Positions 63,018 through 64,000 of a stretch of DNA of 64,000 nt are shown piece after piece. Source of the stretch: G963668655 sp963668655 (lineage in GTDB: Bacteria > Myxococcota_A > SURF-8). Position 1 is the stretch's first letter. The number at the start of each line of letters is the position of its first letter. Both the position numbers and the translations under genes were made by a program. The stretch is taken from the NCBI GenBank assembly GCA_963668655.2, contig CAXXPQ010000003.1, positions 372,001 to 436,000 of the forward strand. The letters run 5' to 3'. The notes below the pieces were generated by a model. That model saw only the letters and a list, made by a program, of their open reading frames with translations. It was not told the origin of the DNA and searched no databases.

Positions 63018-64000
63018 TCATGAGCCGAAAAGGGGGAGTTGGGGATCGGGTGGTGGTTTGTCGTTTCTTTTACGCAAGGTTCCCTTTCCGGCCTTGTGCA
63101 GAATGTCTTTCATGCCGTCCGCCAAGGCGTAGTATCGAAAGTTTGGGATGCCGAATAGTCGCTTGGTCGCATCCAGCGCGTGCAAAGCCAGGATCTTCAT
63201 TTTAGCCTCCATGCCCAGCCTGACCGCCGTGAAGTGCATCACCGCCAGCAGTAAGGCCACCAAATTTTTCAGACGTCGATACGTCGGCACACGCACGTTT
63301 TCCAGGCCGTAACTTTGCTTGAAAAAACGGATCGTGTCCTCCACCCGCCAGCGCGTCAGGTACGATTTCAGCGCCCACCACAAGACCTTGCGGCTCTTCC
63401 GCATCGACTTGGTCGTCAAAAGCAGCATGGGGTTCTTGCCAAAACCTTTGACGACCAGCAGCGAGAGCGGGCGCTTGGGACATTCCGGCAGTCGCACCGG
63501 CAGATAGCCGAAATGGATGAAGTACGTCTTCTCCTCGCCGTCCTTTTCCTTCACCACCGTTTCGGCATACGGCGTCTTGCAGGTCTCGGCCAACTCCATT
63601 TCGTTCTTCGCCTTGCCCTTGTACAGCAGATGGCGGTCGCCGCGCTGACGCGCCAGGTAACGGATCTTTTCGTTCTTCGTCCAGGGAATCAGCATCTCCC
63701 GCCGGTCGCCGCCGCGATCGTAGATCAGAATGCCTCGTTGTTCCGTTGCCGCGAGCACGCGATCCACCAGTGTGAGAATCTCGTGGTTCTCGCTGACGAA
63801 ATCGGGAGACTCCTGCGACCACAAAATCTGAGCCAGCGGCGTGATGTCATGCTCGCCCGTGTCGCAACCAACCACCTCGCACATCCAGTAACCGTCGCCG
63901 AGTTTCTTCTCGCCGGCGTCGCGGACTGCGGTCAGGTACTATATTTTCTTCGCGTATTTCTTGGTGATGTCCGACGGATCGACGATCAGCAGCGTGTCGC
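63018..64000 (-). pseudogene. IS4-family transposase, in-frame stop, 5' end outside window
   Basis: The stop is at 63018. The protein has IS4 features: first-Asp region VDPSDITKKY upstream near 63960-63990, second Asp in ILIYDRGGDRREML, and the catalytic Y-(2)-R-(3)-E-(6)-K signature YLTRWRVEDTIRFFK. An in-frame TAG at 63939-63941 interrupts the reading frame in an otherwise well-kept stretch (ITKKYAKKI, stop, YLTAVRDAGEKKLGDGYWMCEV). The 5' end is cut by the window. The nearby left end of the element could not be placed. Confidence 0.85.

Overview
The window reads as a chromosomal segment of a diderm (Gram-negative) bacterium of moderately high GC (by eye about 55-60%). Evidence for an outer membrane is a TamA/TamB pair, lipoproteins with classical lipoboxes, a Wzx-like flippase and O-antigen-ligase-like proteins. 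Three predicted lipoproteins carry Asp/Gly-rich 'DGD' linkers right after the lipid-modified cysteine, a style I associate with deltaproteobacterial-grade phyla (Myxococcota, Bradymonadota, Lernaellota-like lineages). That placement is an inference from style, not a phylogeny.

Layout. 1-3440: a TGS-domain nucleoside kinase running off the left edge, a soluble hybrid-free sensor kinase and a stand-alone receiver protein, all on the minus strand. 3620-7737: a minus-strand MoxR / DUF58 / transglutaminase (TgpA-like) operon. 7942-9459: an acyl-CoA carboxylase beta subunit. 9478-10103: an IS3-type transposase remnant beside a tRNA-Arg(UCG) with a textbook promoter and terminator. 10290-14928: a C-terminal processing protease, an MscS channel and an SLC12/APC-type transporter. 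15213-27109: a central-carbon cluster with two malate dehydrogenase paralogues, 2-oxoglutarate dehydrogenase E1-E2-E3, and (opposite strand) citrate synthase-aconitase, giving most of the oxidative half of the TCA cycle. 27262-30853: an Smr protein and a large glycosidase-like lipoprotein.

30900-34433 is an insertion-sequence island holding three different, all damaged or frameshifted elements (ISKra4-like, IS630-like, ISAs1-like; the last with visible terminal inverted repeats). 34451-40291 is a surface-polysaccharide export/polymerisation operon (flippase, polymerase/ligase, ligase with TPRs) that begins just outside the last IS. 40417-50545 holds a DGD-linker alpha/beta-hydrolase lipoprotein and TamA/TamB. 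50679-54437 holds an acyl-CoA synthetase, a coiled-coil/polyprenol-kinase-like fusion and a Cys-cluster protein. 54450-60391 has WecE divergent from a small lipoprotein, then a tightly overlapping M42 peptidase-greA-recG run. 60441-62988 is a CocE/S15-type hydrolase lipoprotein with a clear promoter, followed by an IS4-type transposase with an in-frame stop that runs off the right edge.

Most genes are ordinary housekeeping. The points that stand out are the malate dehydrogenase paralogue lacking two catalytic residues, the seven-POTRA TamA, the DGD-linker exported hydrolases, the coiled-coil/polyprenol-kinase fusion, and a leader hairpin before the carboxylase gene. I did not find a CRISPR array, prophage or clear defence system.
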